Shown one piece after another: positions 51,654 through 61,342 of a stretch of 64,000 nucleotides of DNA (positions are counted from its first letter, which is position 1; every line of letters starts with the position of its first letter). Source of the DNA: Haladaptatus sp. QDMS2. Its GTDB lineage: Archaea; Halobacteriota; Halobacteria; Halobacteriales; Halococcaceae. Where the stretch lies: NCBI RefSeq assembly GCF_029338295.1, contig NZ_CP119791.1, positions 930,001 to 994,000 on the forward strand, in the 5' to 3' direction. The position numbers were made by a program, and so were the translations under genes. The notes under the pieces were generated by a model. It was not told the origin of the DNA. It ran no database searches and was given only the letters and a program-made list of their open reading frames with translations.

Positions 51654-52963
51654 GCTTCCTCCGTGCTCAGGATGGTGTATATCGCGTCGAGGACGTCCTC
51701 GGGGCTCGTGACGTAGGCCACGGCCACATTGTCACGCTCCGTGAAGTGGCGCTCGACTTCCTCTGCGTGGGTCGCGTTGATGGCGTTGCCCGAGGGCTGG
51801 GTCTCCACGTAGGCGTGGAGGTTCGCGTCGATGCTCTCCATCAACGGGATGACGCGCTCTTCGGTATCGTTCGAGGAGTTCTCGCTGTCCCCGGCGGCGA
51901 ACACGTAGCGGTTCCACTCGGCCCACGGGTACTCCTCGTCTAGGATGACCTTCGCGAGTTCGTACGCCGAGGAAATCTTCGTCCCGCCACCGGAGCGGAT
52001 GCCGAAGAACTCCGGTCGTTCGACCTGCCAGGCCTCCGCGTCGTGGGCGATGTAGACGAACTCGGCGTTGTCGTACTTGCCCTGCAGATACCAGTCGAGC
52101 GGCGTGAACACGCGTTCGACGAGTTCGCGCTTCGTCTCGCGCATCGACCCCGACACGTCGCGGATGTTCACCACGACGACGTTCTTCTCGCGAGTCTCGA
52201 TGATTTCCGGGTAGCGGTAGCGTTCGTCTTCACGGCGGAACGGCAGGTGCTTGATGCCGTCGCGGCGGATGCGCTCGATGGAAGTCGTCTTCTCTACGTT
52301 CTCCTCCATTTCCTCTATCGAGGACCAGGTGGTTCGTTCGTCGGCTGGAATCTCCTCGTAGCGCTTTTCGAGCCACGCCCGCGAGACGGGCATGTGCTGG
52401 CCTCGCGCCCACTCGAAGACGGCTTTCGGGCCCCAGCCATCGACTTTCAGCGCCTCAGTGACGTAGTCGCGGTCGAAGTCGAAGGCGAGTTTTCGTTTCA
52501 GGCCTTCCTTGAACATCCGCTCGAAGTCGAGCGTACTCGAGGGGCCGGTTCGGGTGATGTCCGTGTACTCACCCTCGATTTCCTCGACGATTTCCTTGCC
52601 TTTCGGCTCTAAGTCGAGGCCGAGGGTTTCGTCCAGTTCCTGAGCGAACTCCTCGGGGTCCATCTCGTAGTACTCGTGTTCGCCACCGTCCTCGCCGGGT
52701 TTCCCTTCGTCGCCGTCGCCGGGTTGTGGCTGTGGCTGACCGACTGGCGAGCCAACGTCGGGGGTGCCACCCTGGCCCTGGCCGACGCCGCCGCGGTCCC
52801 GGCGGTCGTACTCGAAGCCGGGTAAATCGACGATTTTGATGGGAATTTTCACCTGGTGGGGGAGGCTCCGCCCGAGGTCGCCGTACTGGATGAACTCGGC
52901 CAGGTCCTGGCGTCGTTCTTCCCCGACTTCACGGTACCGTTCGACGTCGTCTCTCAGTCCCAT
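51650..52963 (-). CDS. YeaH/YhbH-family protein (DUF444, VWA-like)
   Basis: 437 residues from ATG 52963; the upstream in-frame extension lies inside prkA1. A Gly/Pro/Gln-rich linker around residues 60-100 joins an N-terminal basic region to a DUF444 domain. The VWA-like metal site appears as [13 protein letters not shown] near residue 295. It is believed to work with PrkA kinases in stress response. It overlaps prkA1 by ten bases. Confidence 0.9.
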   Translation of the reverse strand: MGLRDDVERYREVGEERRQDLAEFIQYGDLGRSLPHQVKIPIKIVDLPGFEYDRRDRGGVGQGQGGTPDVGSPVGQPQPQPGDGDEGKPGEDGGEHEYYEMDPEEFAQELDETLGLDLEPKGKEIVEEIEGEYTDITRTGPSSTLDFERMFKEGLKRKLAFDFDRDYVTEALKVDGWGPKAVFEWARGQHMPVSRAWLEKRYEEIPADERTTWSSIEEMEENVEKTTSIERIRRDGIKHLPFRREDERYRYPEIIETREKNVVVVNIRDVSGSMRETKRELVERVFTPLDWYLQGKYDNAEFVYIAHDAEAWQVERPEFFGIRSGGGTKISSAYELAKVILDEEYPWAEWNRYVFAAGDSENSSNDTEERVIPLMESIDANLHAYVETQPSGNAINATHAEEVERHFTERDNVAVAYVTSPEDVLDAIYTILSTEEA

Positions 52964-55239
52964 TTGTACATCACCTGGCTCATGACGTGGCGGCTCGTGA
53001 GCTCCGCCGAGGCCTCGGAGTAGTCGAACAGTTCGACCATGTTCTTGATTGTCCGGTCTTTGATACCGGCCGTCTCCGTCCCGCGCGCTGGGTCGTCCCA
53101 CTGGCGCGGATTGAAGTCGGGATAGATGCGCATCACGTCGTCCCAGTCGTGCAGTTCGAGGACGGTCTTGATGATGGGAATCTCCTTTAAGTTCACGTCC
53201 TGGACGTGGAAGTCCTCGTCGCGGTTCTGCCACGCGTGGCGGTTGAGCGCCGTGATAATCTTCTCGCGGCGGAAGTCCTCGACCGGCGCAGTCGGGCGGT
53301 TGCCGTTGTAATCTTCGCCGTCGAATCGCCCGAGGTGCTCGGTCTCGAAGATTTTCATCTTGAGCGGGTCCGGGTCGACGGACTCACCGCGGGCGTTCAC
53401 GATCTGTTCCTCGTTCGCCCACGCGTAGACGTGTTCGACGTACTCCTCGACGGTCGCCTCGTCGACGCGCTTTTCGCGCATTATCGCCTGGAGGACGTCC
53501 TGTTCTTGCTGGTGGAAGATGTGGTTTTTCACGGTCACGACGCGGTTTTCGAACTCGGCGCGTTCGCCCGAGGAGAACACCGGCGCTTCGGCCAGTCCCT
53601 TCGACATGGCGTTGAGCAGGTCCCGGGGCATGATGACGTGCTGGACCGGCAGGGTCGCGTGGTAGCGTTCCTGCTCGCGGTTCAGCAGGTCCGCGATGAT
53701 GTCGCGAGTGAAGGTGACAGGAATCCCTCGTTCGCCATCGCGGCTGTCCGGGTCGAACTCGAAGTCGTCGATGTCTCTGCGTTCGTCACCCTCCTGGAGG
53801 TAGCCCTGGTCGAACAGGAGCGCCTTGTCCACGAGGTTGAGTCCTGCGGGCAGGTCCTCGTTGTCGAGGCGGGTGACGACGCTGTAGAGCGCCGCCGCCT
53901 CGACGGCGTGGGGTGCGAGTTCCTTTTCGACGACCGTGTTTCGGTCGCCGCCGCGCACCTGCAGGCGCACGGGTTGGCGAATCAGGTCGCGAACCTCGTT
54001 GTAGTCGTCTTTCTTCCACACCTGCCGTTCGTTGGTCACCTCGCGGCGGACGAGTTCGGCCTCCAGACTCAGATTGGTCAGGTAGCCGAATTCGTGTTTG
54101 TCGAGGCGACGCTTGAGCGCCTTCAGTGGGTCCTGGTCGTTGCGCTCTGCGTGCTGGTTGAGTCTGGCTTCTAAGTCCGGGTTCGAGATGATGACCAACT
54201 GGGTGTCGATGTCCATTCCGATTCCCTTGTCGAGTTTTACCTGTGACTCGTCGGGTACGTTGAGCAGGCGCTGGAGCAAGTCTGCGTGCTGGGCCGCGTC
54301 CTCGACGACGGTGAGGACGCCATTACCCTGCGAGAGCACGCCGTCGTAACTGAACGCTTGCGGGTTCTTTCGTCCGCGCGAATCGAGTTCGCGGAGCATG
54401 CCGGCCATCCACGACCCGACGAGGCGCTCTTTGGGCGTGCCGTCGTCCTCCGAGTGAAGGACGCCGACGCCCTGACCCACGTCCACGACGAAGTTCTTCA
54501 CGCGCAGGTGTTTTGGGTCCGTGATTGCGCTGAAGAGGTCGTGTTTGCCCTCGCGGCGGTACTTCTCCTCTAAGAAGTTGTACGCCTCGCGGCAGAACGG
54601 GTCGAGGCGGCCCTCGACGACCACGTCGATATGGTCGCCGGAGCGCTCGTTGAGTTCGCGGAGTAGTTCGGCGCGAACCTCGCGGGGGAAGACGGTGAGC
54701 GGGTGTACCTGCACCGGGCTCTCGTACCAGTCGTCCTCCGTCGTTTCGATTTCGTCACCGTAGGTGAAGCCACTGCCACCGCTGGCCGAGGCGATGTTCC
54801 ACTCGACGGTGTAGCGACGGCCCTCTTCGGTCATCGAGTAGGCTTGCAGGCCGTTTACGAGACAGCGTTTCAACTCTGACTTGCCGGTGGCGGTCGGGCC
54901 GTGGAGCCAGATTATCTTCTCGTCTTTCCCGCGGCGGGCCGCGATAGACCGGAGGTCGTCGACGAAGGCGTTCAGCGTCTCGGTGTTGCCGAGAATCGCG
55001 TGTTCGCCGTCGTGTGACGGGTCGTCGAAGAAGCAGTAGCGCTGCTTCTCCTCGCCGTTCTCGATGACGGTGCGCGTGCCGGCCGCCTCGATGGCTTCGA
55101 GGAGGTACTTCGTCGCGTGGCTCGCCAGCCGCGGGTTGTCGAGGATGACGTCTACGTACTCCGACAGCGACATCGGCTGTTCGTACGCCTCCCGGAGGGC
55201 CTCGTTCGCCGCGGCGATGAAGTCGGTGCCTCTGCTCAC
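52954..55239 (-). CDS. PrkA-family AAA+ protein kinase (copy 1)
   Basis: 761 residues. Walker A GPTATGKS is at 114-121, and the AAA region extends through [17 protein letters not shown] and [15 protein letters not shown] (Walker B and sensor). The C-terminal PrkA-specific region includes [20 protein letters not shown]. These proteins are reported Ser kinases or AAA proteases involved in stress and starvation. It is seven bases after prkA2 and overlaps yeaH. Confidence 0.9.
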   Translation of the reverse strand: MSRGTDFIAAANEALREAYEQPMSLSEYVDVILDNPRLASHATKYLLEAIEAAGTRTVIENGEEKQRYCFFDDPSHDGEHAILGNTETLNAFVDDLRSIAARRGKDEKIIWLHGPTATGKSELKRCLVNGLQAYSMTEEGRRYTVEWNIASASGGSGFTYGDEIETTEDDWYESPVQVHPLTVFPREVRAELLRELNERSGDHIDVVVEGRLDPFCREAYNFLEEKYRREGKHDLFSAITDPKHLRVKNFVVDVGQGVGVLHSEDDGTPKERLVGSWMAGMLRELDSRGRKNPQAFSYDGVLSQGNGVLTVVEDAAQHADLLQRLLNVPDESQVKLDKGIGMDIDTQLVIISNPDLEARLNQHAERNDQDPLKALKRRLDKHEFGYLTNLSLEAELVRREVTNERQVWKKDDYNEVRDLIRQPVRLQVRGGDRNTVVEKELAPHAVEAAALYSVVTRLDNEDLPAGLNLVDKALLFDQGYLQEGDERRDIDDFEFDPDSRDGERGIPVTFTRDIIADLLNREQERYHATLPVQHVIMPRDLLNAMSKGLAEAPVFSSGERAEFENRVVTVKNHIFHQQEQDVLQAIMREKRVDEATVEEYVEHVYAWANEEQIVNARGESVDPDPLKMKIFETEHLGRFDGEDYNGNRPTAPVEDFRREKIITALNRHAWQNRDEDFHVQDVNLKEIPIIKTVLELHDWDDVMRIYPDFNPRQWDDPARGTETAGIKDRTIKNMVELFDYSEASAELTSRHVMSQVMYKWD

Positions 55240-55246
55240 GGCATCA

Positions 55247-57319
55247 TCACTCCTCCATCTCCGCCTTCGCGACCTCCGCGCCGGCGAATTCGAGGACTTC
55301 TCTGGCCCCTTCGACCGAGTAGCCCTGGTCGACGAGTGCCTCGATCCAGGCGTTGCGCTCGTCGTCGTCGAGTTCTCCGGCCGAGACCAGCGCGGAGAAG
55401 TTGATGTTGTGCTTCTTGTCCTCCCACAGCTTGCGCTCTAAGGCGCGGCGGAGGCGTTCGTTGTCCTGCGGGCTGAAACTCGTCCCTTCGCGCGCTCTGC
55501 GCGAGACCCAGTTCGACACTTCCTGGCGGAAGTCGTCTTTGCGGTCTTCGGGGATGTCGAGTTTCTCCTCCACGGAGCGGAGGAACTTCTCGTCTGGGCC
55601 GGACTCGCGGCCCGTAATCTCGTCTTCCACGGTGTCGTCGTCGATGTACGCCATGACGTGGTCCATGTACTTCTCGCCCTGTCGCTGGATTTCGTCCAGG
55701 TCGTAGGCGAGGGCGTGGCGAACGTCTTCGATGGCGCGTTCTTTGTACTCTTCTCTGACTAGCTCGAGGTAGCGGTGGTACCGCTCTAAGTTGTCCTCTG
55801 GAATCGAGCCGTGATTCTCCAGGTTCTCCTCTAAGTGGTTGAACATCGTGAGCGGCGCGAGGAACTTCCGGCCGCGGTGCATCGAGTCCATGATGGTCTC
55901 TGCGATTTCGTCGCCGATGAACCGCGGCGAGATGCCGTCCATGCCTTCACCGATGTCGGCGGACTCTGCGGCCTCGTCCTGTAACTTTTTCACGTCGACG
56001 TCGTCGATGTCGTCGGTCTCGCCGTTGTACGCCTTGGCCTTCTGGAGCAGGTCAACCTGCTCGCTCGACGGCTGTTCGATGCGCGTGAGGACGGCGAACA
56101 GGCCAGCCATCTCGAGGGTGTGCGGCTCGACGTGGATGTCGGGCACGTCCGCGTTGCGCAGCATCTTCCCGTAGATTTTCGCCTCCTCTTCGTACTGGAG
56201 GACGTACGGGAAGTCGATGCGCTTCGTGCGGTCGTTGAACGCTTCCATCTTCTCGTCGCCTTTCTTTTCGCGGTACTCGGGCATGTTCGTCCGGCCAACG
56301 ATGACCTGGTCGATGTCCATCCGCGGGTTGTTCTTCGGCTTGATCGTCTGCTCCTGCGTGGCGTGCAGGAAGTCGTAGAGGAACTCGCGCTGTAACTTGA
56401 GCAACTCCTCACCGGAGAAGATGCCGCGGTTTGCGTTACAGAACGCTCCCGAGTAGTCGAACGCACGCGGGTCAGATTCGCCGTAGATGGCGATCTTCGA
56501 GTAGTTTACGTCGCCGGTGAGCTCGGTCTCGTCCTGATTTTTCTTGTCCTTTGGTTCGAACGTCTCGATGCACTGGCGCTTGTTCTCGTTCGCGACCAGA
56601 CGCACGATTTCGACGTGGTTCTCCAGGACTTTCTGGAGGTCGTCACCGTAGTTTTCGAGCAGGCGGTCCATGTAGAACTCGCTGGCTGGGTCCAGCGACT
56701 GTTCGTTGCGGATGGTGTACGGCGCGTCCAAATTCTCGTTTATCTGTTCCAGAATCTGGTCGCGCTGTGCCTGTGGCAGGAGCACGAGCGGGTCCTGGTT
56801 CATCGGCGAGCGGACGTGGTCGTCAGCAGGGTCCTGGTCGTCGATGATGTCACAGAGGTTCGTCCACTGGAAGGTGTACATTCGGCCTTCGTCGCGCATC
56901 GTGTAGTCTTCGAAGTACCGCCGGACCTGTCGGTCGAAGTCGGATTTACCCGAGCCGACGGGGCCGAGCAGCAGTTTGATGCGTTTCTCGGGGCCGAGGC
57001 CACGCGCACCACTCTTTACCTTGTTGACGAATTCGTGGATGGCTTCGTGGATGACCCGGCCGAAGAAGGTGTTCTCACCCTCGTGGAGGGGGTCTTCGGT
57101 CGCCAGTTTGTACTCGACGATACCGGCATCCTCGTTGTACTCGGTGCCGTAGAAGTCGAACATATCGGCGACTCGCTGGTGTGCATTGCGGGCGATTCGA
57201 GGGTTCGCTAACACCTCGTTTAAGTACCACGTGAACGTCCGCGTCTCGCGGAAGTCGTCCGGAATGGACGCTCGGTACTCCTCGCTCAGTATTTCTAACG
57301 TATCGATGTCACCTGTCAT
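55247..57319 (-). CDS. PrkA-family AAA+ protein kinase (copy 2)
   Basis: 690 residues from ATG 57319 (ATG 57334 or a longer start at 57421 are alternatives). Walker A GPVGSGKS is at 119-126. AAA features continue in FDYSGAFCNANRGIFSGEEL and DQVIVGRTNMPEYREKKGDE; the C-terminal PrkA region starts near GRKFLAPLTMFNHLEENL. It is the first gene of the operon. Sequence is clearly related to but distinct from copy 1, suggesting a hetero-complex. Confidence 0.9.
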   Translation of the reverse strand: MTGDIDTLEILSEEYRASIPDDFRETRTFTWYLNEVLANPRIARNAHQRVADMFDFYGTEYNEDAGIVEYKLATEDPLHEGENTFFGRVIHEAIHEFVNKVKSGARGLGPEKRIKLLLGPVGSGKSDFDRQVRRYFEDYTMRDEGRMYTFQWTNLCDIIDDQDPADDHVRSPMNQDPLVLLPQAQRDQILEQINENLDAPYTIRNEQSLDPASEFYMDRLLENYGDDLQKVLENHVEIVRLVANENKRQCIETFEPKDKKNQDETELTGDVNYSKIAIYGESDPRAFDYSGAFCNANRGIFSGEELLKLQREFLYDFLHATQEQTIKPKNNPRMDIDQVIVGRTNMPEYREKKGDEKMEAFNDRTKRIDFPYVLQYEEEAKIYGKMLRNADVPDIHVEPHTLEMAGLFAVLTRIEQPSSEQVDLLQKAKAYNGETDDIDDVDVKKLQDEAAESADIGEGMDGISPRFIGDEIAETIMDSMHRGRKFLAPLTMFNHLEENLENHGSIPEDNLERYHRYLELVREEYKERAIEDVRHALAYDLDEIQRQGEKYMDHVMAYIDDDTVEDEITGRESGPDEKFLRSVEEKLDIPEDRKDDFRQEVSNWVSRRAREGTSFSPQDNERLRRALERKLWEDKKHNINFSALVSAGELDDDERNAWIEALVDQGYSVEGAREVLEFAGAEVAKAEMEE

Positions 57320-57868
57320 TGTATCACGGACCATTGTCGCCCCGACCGGTTCGGGGACGGGGACCGACCCCACTGGCACGCTGGCTCCTGCGGGCGGACG
57401 GGCTGGGCGAAGTGGCTCCATGGCGAAAGCACCACCGTGTGGCCCGGCGTATCCGTTCCGTACGGTGAACTCGCCGCCGCGCTGAATCCACAGGAATCAG
57501 TCGTCCAGAGGGTATCGTATGCCATGTGTGAACTATTACCATCCAGCAGACGCAACGAGTTCCGTTACGGGTGGCGAATCACAACACGAATCGGCGCACG
57601 TCTGTCAGACAGCAGTCAGTACGGTGAGCGGACCCACCTATACTATTTATTCTTTGAGTGCTACATCCATATAACTATTATCTCACTACCTAGATTTGTC
57701 GGGATTCCCGCCGGTTAAATAACGCTAGAAAAGCACCGACACGACAATTATGTTGTGTCTTAACCGACTTGAATGGGTTATCACATTTAAATACTTTATA
57801 TTTGACGACTCCGCGCGCAACGCCTCCAGACCGCCCGACTCTTTGCCGGGGACGGCGTAGCCGTGGCA
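57320..57868. other. Long intergenic region between prkA2 and the DUF5820-like gene
   Basis: No gene is supported in this 549-base stretch. On the minus strand AGAATAAATAGTATAG (57640-57655) is a TATA-like element that would give the prkA operon a 5' leader near 300 bases. On the plus strand TTTAAATACTTTATATTT (57785-57802) may drive the next gene. An imperfect inverted repeat GACACGACAA...TTGTGTC lies at about 57738-57759. Confidence 0.45.
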
Positions 57869-58264
57869 ATGAGTTCGTTCGATTCCCTCCACGACGCGTG
57901 GGAGGTCTGGTCAGACGAAGAAGACGGGCGTACCGTACTCGCGTTCAGGCCGGACGTGTTCAACACGCAGGACTTTCCTCCGGTCTGTCTCCCGACGCTC
58001 TATCTAACTCAGGGACGGCGAAATCGACGCCCCGGTATCGAACACCAGTTGCGCCCTGACGACCCCTGGTTCATCACGCTCTACCTCGAACCGGACGTGA
58101 GCCGGAAGGCAGAACCGTTCGACACGCGCGCGGCGGCCGTAGACGCCGCGCTCTCGCTGACGACGCGCTTTGCGACGGGCGATTACGACTACCGGAGCCT
58201 GTATCAGGTGCCCCGGGAGGACTACCTGGACAAACTTGACGAACTGACAGGGCGCGAGGCTTAA
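57869..58264 (+). CDS. Conserved haloarchaeal protein (DUF5820-like)
   Basis: 131 residues from ATG 57869 (a GTG at 57863 is possible). Soluble alpha/beta domain with WEVWSDEEDGRTVLAFRPD, PTLYLTQGRRNRRPG and PWFITLYLEPDVSRKAEPF. I recall this as a haloarchaeal family of unknown function. It lies 25 bases upstream of the UPF0179 gene on the same strand. Confidence 0.68.
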   Translation: MSSFDSLHDAWEVWSDEEDGRTVLAFRPDVFNTQDFPPVCLPTLYLTQGRRNRRPGIEHQLRPDDPWFITLYLEPDVSRKAEPFDTRAAAVDAALSLTTRFATGDYDYRSLYQVPREDYLDKLDELTGREA

Positions 58265-58289
58265 CAACCCCGCCGGCGTAGCCAGGTTC

Positions 58290-58739
58290 ATGCCGAAGGT
58301 CTCGCTCATCGGGTCGCGACTCGCCGAGGTGGGCACGGAGTTCGTCTATCAGGGTGAATCGAGCGCCTGCGAAGGCTGTCCCTACCGCAACCAGTGTCTC
58401 AATCTCACGGAAGGGACCCGCTACCAGGTAACTGGCATCCGCCAGAACGCCCAGACGCTCGAATGCGCCGTCCACGACGCGGGCGTGAAAGCAGTCGAGG
58501 TCGAACCCGTCTCCGTCTACGCGAACGTCGCCGCGCGAGGTGCCTACGCCGGGAGTAAGGCAACCCTACCGGGGCCGTGTCCGTACACGGAGTGCCCGAG
58601 CCACGAATACTGCGTTCCGATGGGCGCGAATTTCGACGAGGAGTATCAGATAGAAGACGTCGTCGGCAAACCACCCCACGACTACTGCATGTTAGACCGC
58701 GACCTGACGCTCGTCAAACTCGCTCCGGACGGCGAGTGA
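58290..58739 (+). CDS. UPF0179 family protein
   Basis: 149 residues. Eight cysteines are arranged ACEGCPYRNQC, ECAVHDAG, GPCPYTECPSHEYCVP and YCMLD, the conserved pattern of archaeal UPF0179 proteins, which suggests metal or Fe-S binding. The function is unknown. It is probably co-transcribed with the preceding gene. Confidence 0.88.
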   Translation: MPKVSLIGSRLAEVGTEFVYQGESSACEGCPYRNQCLNLTEGTRYQVTGIRQNAQTLECAVHDAGVKAVEVEPVSVYANVAARGAYAGSKATLPGPCPYTECPSHEYCVPMGANFDEEYQIEDVVGKPPHDYCMLDRDLTLVKLAPDGE

Positions 58740-58740
58740 G

Positions 58741-59328
58741 TCAGTCGCGCTCGAACGTTTTCTTCCCGACGAAGCGCGGGACTTCGTTCGTATACTTTCT
58801 GTAGGGCTCTCCGAACTGCTGTTCGAGCCACGGCTCTTCGACGAACGGGAGTAGGAGGAGCCAACAGATGTGAATCGCGAGGAGAATGGTGAGAAACAGC
58901 GAGTTCACCACGAGAATGAAGCCGGCCAGTCCCACGAGCATGCCCACGTACTGCGGGTTCCGTGACCGGGCGTACGCGCCGGTCGTGTGGAGGTCGCCTT
59001 CGAGGCCCGTCGTCTCGTCTGTATCGAACTCACCCTCGCTTCGCACGTACACCCAGATACCCACGAGTGCGACCGGAACACCGACGACGAGACTCGCCGG
59101 GCGGGGCAACACCCCCGAGTTCCAGTCGAGAACGGCGACACCGATGGCGGTGACGTTGAACACCGCGATGAGTCCCCAGTGGAGGAAGTACTTCCAGGAT
59201 TTCTCCCCCGGCGGCCAGAACCGCCAGCCGGGAATCACCAGCGTGGAGGCGTAGAGACCGATAATCGAGACGGCAGCAGCCAGTCCGATGCTAAACACAA
59301 TGGTTAGCATATTGACGACTACTCGCAA
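58741..59328 (-). CDS. Isoprenylcysteine/phospholipid methyltransferase-like membrane protein
   Basis: 195 residues, four to five helices; start ATG 59328 or 59310. The C-terminal AYARSRNPQYVGMLVGLAG and FVEEPWLEQQFGEPYRKYT match the ICMT/PEMT family site that binds S-adenosylmethionine. It would methylate a lipid or small molecule at the membrane. It is convergent with the UPF0179 gene, one base apart. Confidence 0.83.
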   Translation of the reverse strand: MRVVVNMLTIVFSIGLAAAVSIIGLYASTLVIPGWRFWPPGEKSWKYFLHWGLIAVFNVTAIGVAVLDWNSGVLPRPASLVVGVPVALVGIWVYVRSEGEFDTDETTGLEGDLHTTGAYARSRNPQYVGMLVGLAGFILVVNSLFLTILLAIHICWLLLLPFVEEPWLEQQFGEPYRKYTNEVPRFVGKKTFERD

Positions 59329-59361
59329 CGAGGACTAAATTGTTCGGAAAAGCGCAGTCGG

Positions 59362-60663
59362 TCAGTCGCTTCCCGACCCAGTTCTGACGCCGTCACCCCA
59401 GACGCCAGCGCCGAGGTCGATGGCGTCGTTCCACTTTGCAACCAGCGTCGTCACCGCGAGGTCACCGGTCACGTTGTTCATGGTCCGCAGGCGGTCGAGA
59501 ATTGGGTCTACGCCGACGACCATCCCCGCGACTTCGAGCGGGAGACCGAGTTGCGTGAGGACGAGCGTGAGCATGATGACTCCACTGCCCGGGACTCCGG
59601 CGGTTCCAAAACTCGCGAGCAGCGCCACCAGCACCACGGTCCCCTGCTGGGCCAGCGTGAGGGTTTCACCGACGAGATTCGCCGCGAAGATGGCCGCGAT
59701 TCCCTGATACATGGCGGTGCCGTCCATGTTGATGGTCGCGCCGAGGGGCAGCGAGAAACTGTACACCTCCTCGTCTATCTTGAGGTTCTCCTCTGCGTCG
59801 CTCATCGTCACGGGAAGCGTCCCGCTCGACGAACGAATCGAGAGTGCCGTAATCATCGCGTCCTTCGCGCCGACGAGGAACGAGGCGGGAGACCCGCGGA
59901 CGAACCCGGCGATGATGACGAGCAGGTAGATGAGGACGATGTGGACGCCCACGGCGAGCGCCATCGCGCCGATGAGTTTGAGGAAGGGAAGGATGGCGTC
60001 GTAGCCAGCCTTTCCGAACACTGCGGCCATGAGCGCGAACACGCCGATGACACCGTACTCCATCACGCCCCAGACGATTTTGAACATGGCCTCTGCACCC
60101 GCTTCGACCACGTCGAAGATGGTCTCGACACCCCGACCGACCGGACTCTCGGCGTCGAACTCCTCCTGTAAGAGCGCGAGGGCGAGGCCGAAGACGACGG
60201 CGAAGAAGATGACGCCGAGGACGTTTCCGTCGGCCATCGCGCCCACAGGGTTCGTCGGCACGATGTTCAGGAACACGTCGGTGAGCGACGGGGCCTCCGC
60301 CGGTTCGACCGTCGCACTCTCCAGTTCGAGACCGATGCCGGGGTTCACGAGGTTACCCACGCCGAGACCGATGACAATGGCGATGGCCGTCGTCACCAGA
60401 TAGAGGACGAGCACCTGCCCGCCAATTGCTCCGAGACTCGACGGCGTGAGCCGACGAGCCCCGAGCACGAGGGTGAAAAAGACGATGGGGACGATGAGCA
60501 TCTTGAGCAACCGGACGAACAGGTCGCCAAGCGGCCGGAGCGCCGTCGCCGGTTGCCCGAGCGCGAGTCCGAGAATCGACCCGAGCAGGAACGCCGTCGC
60601 GATGCGATAGATGATGGGAATCGACCGATACTGTTGCCACAGAGACGCGTTAGGAGTTGACAT
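59362..60663 (-). CDS. Dicarboxylate/amino acid:cation symporter (DAACS family)
   Basis: 433 residues, eight helices with two re-entrant loops. The family motif for binding, ATINMDGTAMYQGIAAIFAA, and GTAGVPGSGVIMLTLVL are clear. It imports dicarboxylates or glutamate/aspartate, probably with sodium. It stands alone, with starts and stops well apart from neighbours. Confidence 0.92.
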   Translation of the reverse strand: MSTPNASLWQQYRSIPIIYRIATAFLLGSILGLALGQPATALRPLGDLFVRLLKMLIVPIVFFTLVLGARRLTPSSLGAIGGQVLVLYLVTTAIAIVIGLGVGNLVNPGIGLELESATVEPAEAPSLTDVFLNIVPTNPVGAMADGNVLGVIFFAVVFGLALALLQEEFDAESPVGRGVETIFDVVEAGAEAMFKIVWGVMEYGVIGVFALMAAVFGKAGYDAILPFLKLIGAMALAVGVHIVLIYLLVIIAGFVRGSPASFLVGAKDAMITALSIRSSSGTLPVTMSDAEENLKIDEEVYSFSLPLGATINMDGTAMYQGIAAIFAANLVGETLTLAQQGTVVLVALLASFGTAGVPGSGVIMLTLVLTQLGLPLEVAGMVVGVDPILDRLRTMNNVTGDLAVTTLVAKWNDAIDLGAGVWGDGVRTGSGSD

Positions 60664-60744
60664 ACGTTGACACGACTCTGCTAACTAAATCTGCCTGTGA
60701 AAGTATTAAGATTAACAATAGAATTTTTGGAAAATAGTTTCGTC

Positions 60745-61227
60745 TCAGTGGTCGAGCGCCGCCGCGTAGGTGAAATCCTCCTCGCGGGCCGTCGGCAGTT
60801 CGTCGTCGAGTCGAATCTGCCAGCCGTGGATGGCCGTCGGGTCCGAAAGTGCGTTGGTGAGGACGGTGCGCACGTCGAGGACATCGACGCCGTAGAAGTC
60901 GTGGGGAACTCCCTGGAGATACTCGAGGGCGGTGGTGAACAGCGACCGCATGCCGGCGTCGTCTTCGAAGTCGAAGTGCTTGTACGCGCCAGCGGCGACC
61001 TGCACCATTCCGTGGAGGAACTTGCTCTCTGTCTTCCCCGCCCCGTAGTTGTACCACTCGTCTTCGAAGCAGTCGTGGCTCTCGTGGAACTCCCCCGAGT
61101 TGTAGAGGCGCACCCCGTGGACGACGGCCCGTCGCAGCGTCGCGTGTTCCCACTGCCCGTCCGCGCGCCACCCGGTTGGATTGCCGACAGGCGGTTCGAC
61201 GGTTGGGTCGCGGGTGTGGTCGTCCAT
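60745..61227 (-). CDS. DUF309 family protein
   Basis: 160 residues. The DUF309 signature is visible: [20 protein letters not shown] (HExxE/W cluster) and [18 protein letters not shown]. It is thought to be a helical metal-binding or hydrolase-like fold, but no activity is known. It is divergent from the berberine-type oxidoreductase with 115 bases between starts. Confidence 0.85.
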   Translation of the reverse strand: MDDHTRDPTVEPPVGNPTGWRADGQWEHATLRRAVVHGVRLYNSGEFHESHDCFEDEWYNYGAGKTESKFLHGMVQVAAGAYKHFDFEDDAGMRSLFTTALEYLQGVPHDFYGVDVLDVRTVLTNALSDPTAIHGWQIRLDDELPTAREEDFTYAAALDH

Positions 61228-61342
61228 TACGATTCACACTACCTGGGTGAAACGGGTGAATCCATCGGTCCATCCTCTCGGAAACGAGAGCGTCCAAATT
61301 TCTGTCGCAGAAGGCTATTTTCTGACTCGTCGAACGTACTGT

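Noticed and set aside
53206-54174. Plus-strand ORF inside prkA1
   Set aside because: Antisense to the PrkA gene; hydrophobic Val/Leu-rich shadow typical of high-GC coding DNA.
57437-57718. Plus-strand ORF in the prkA/DUF5820 gap
   Set aside because: Weak start, mixed composition and no family features; crosses the putative minus-strand promoter.
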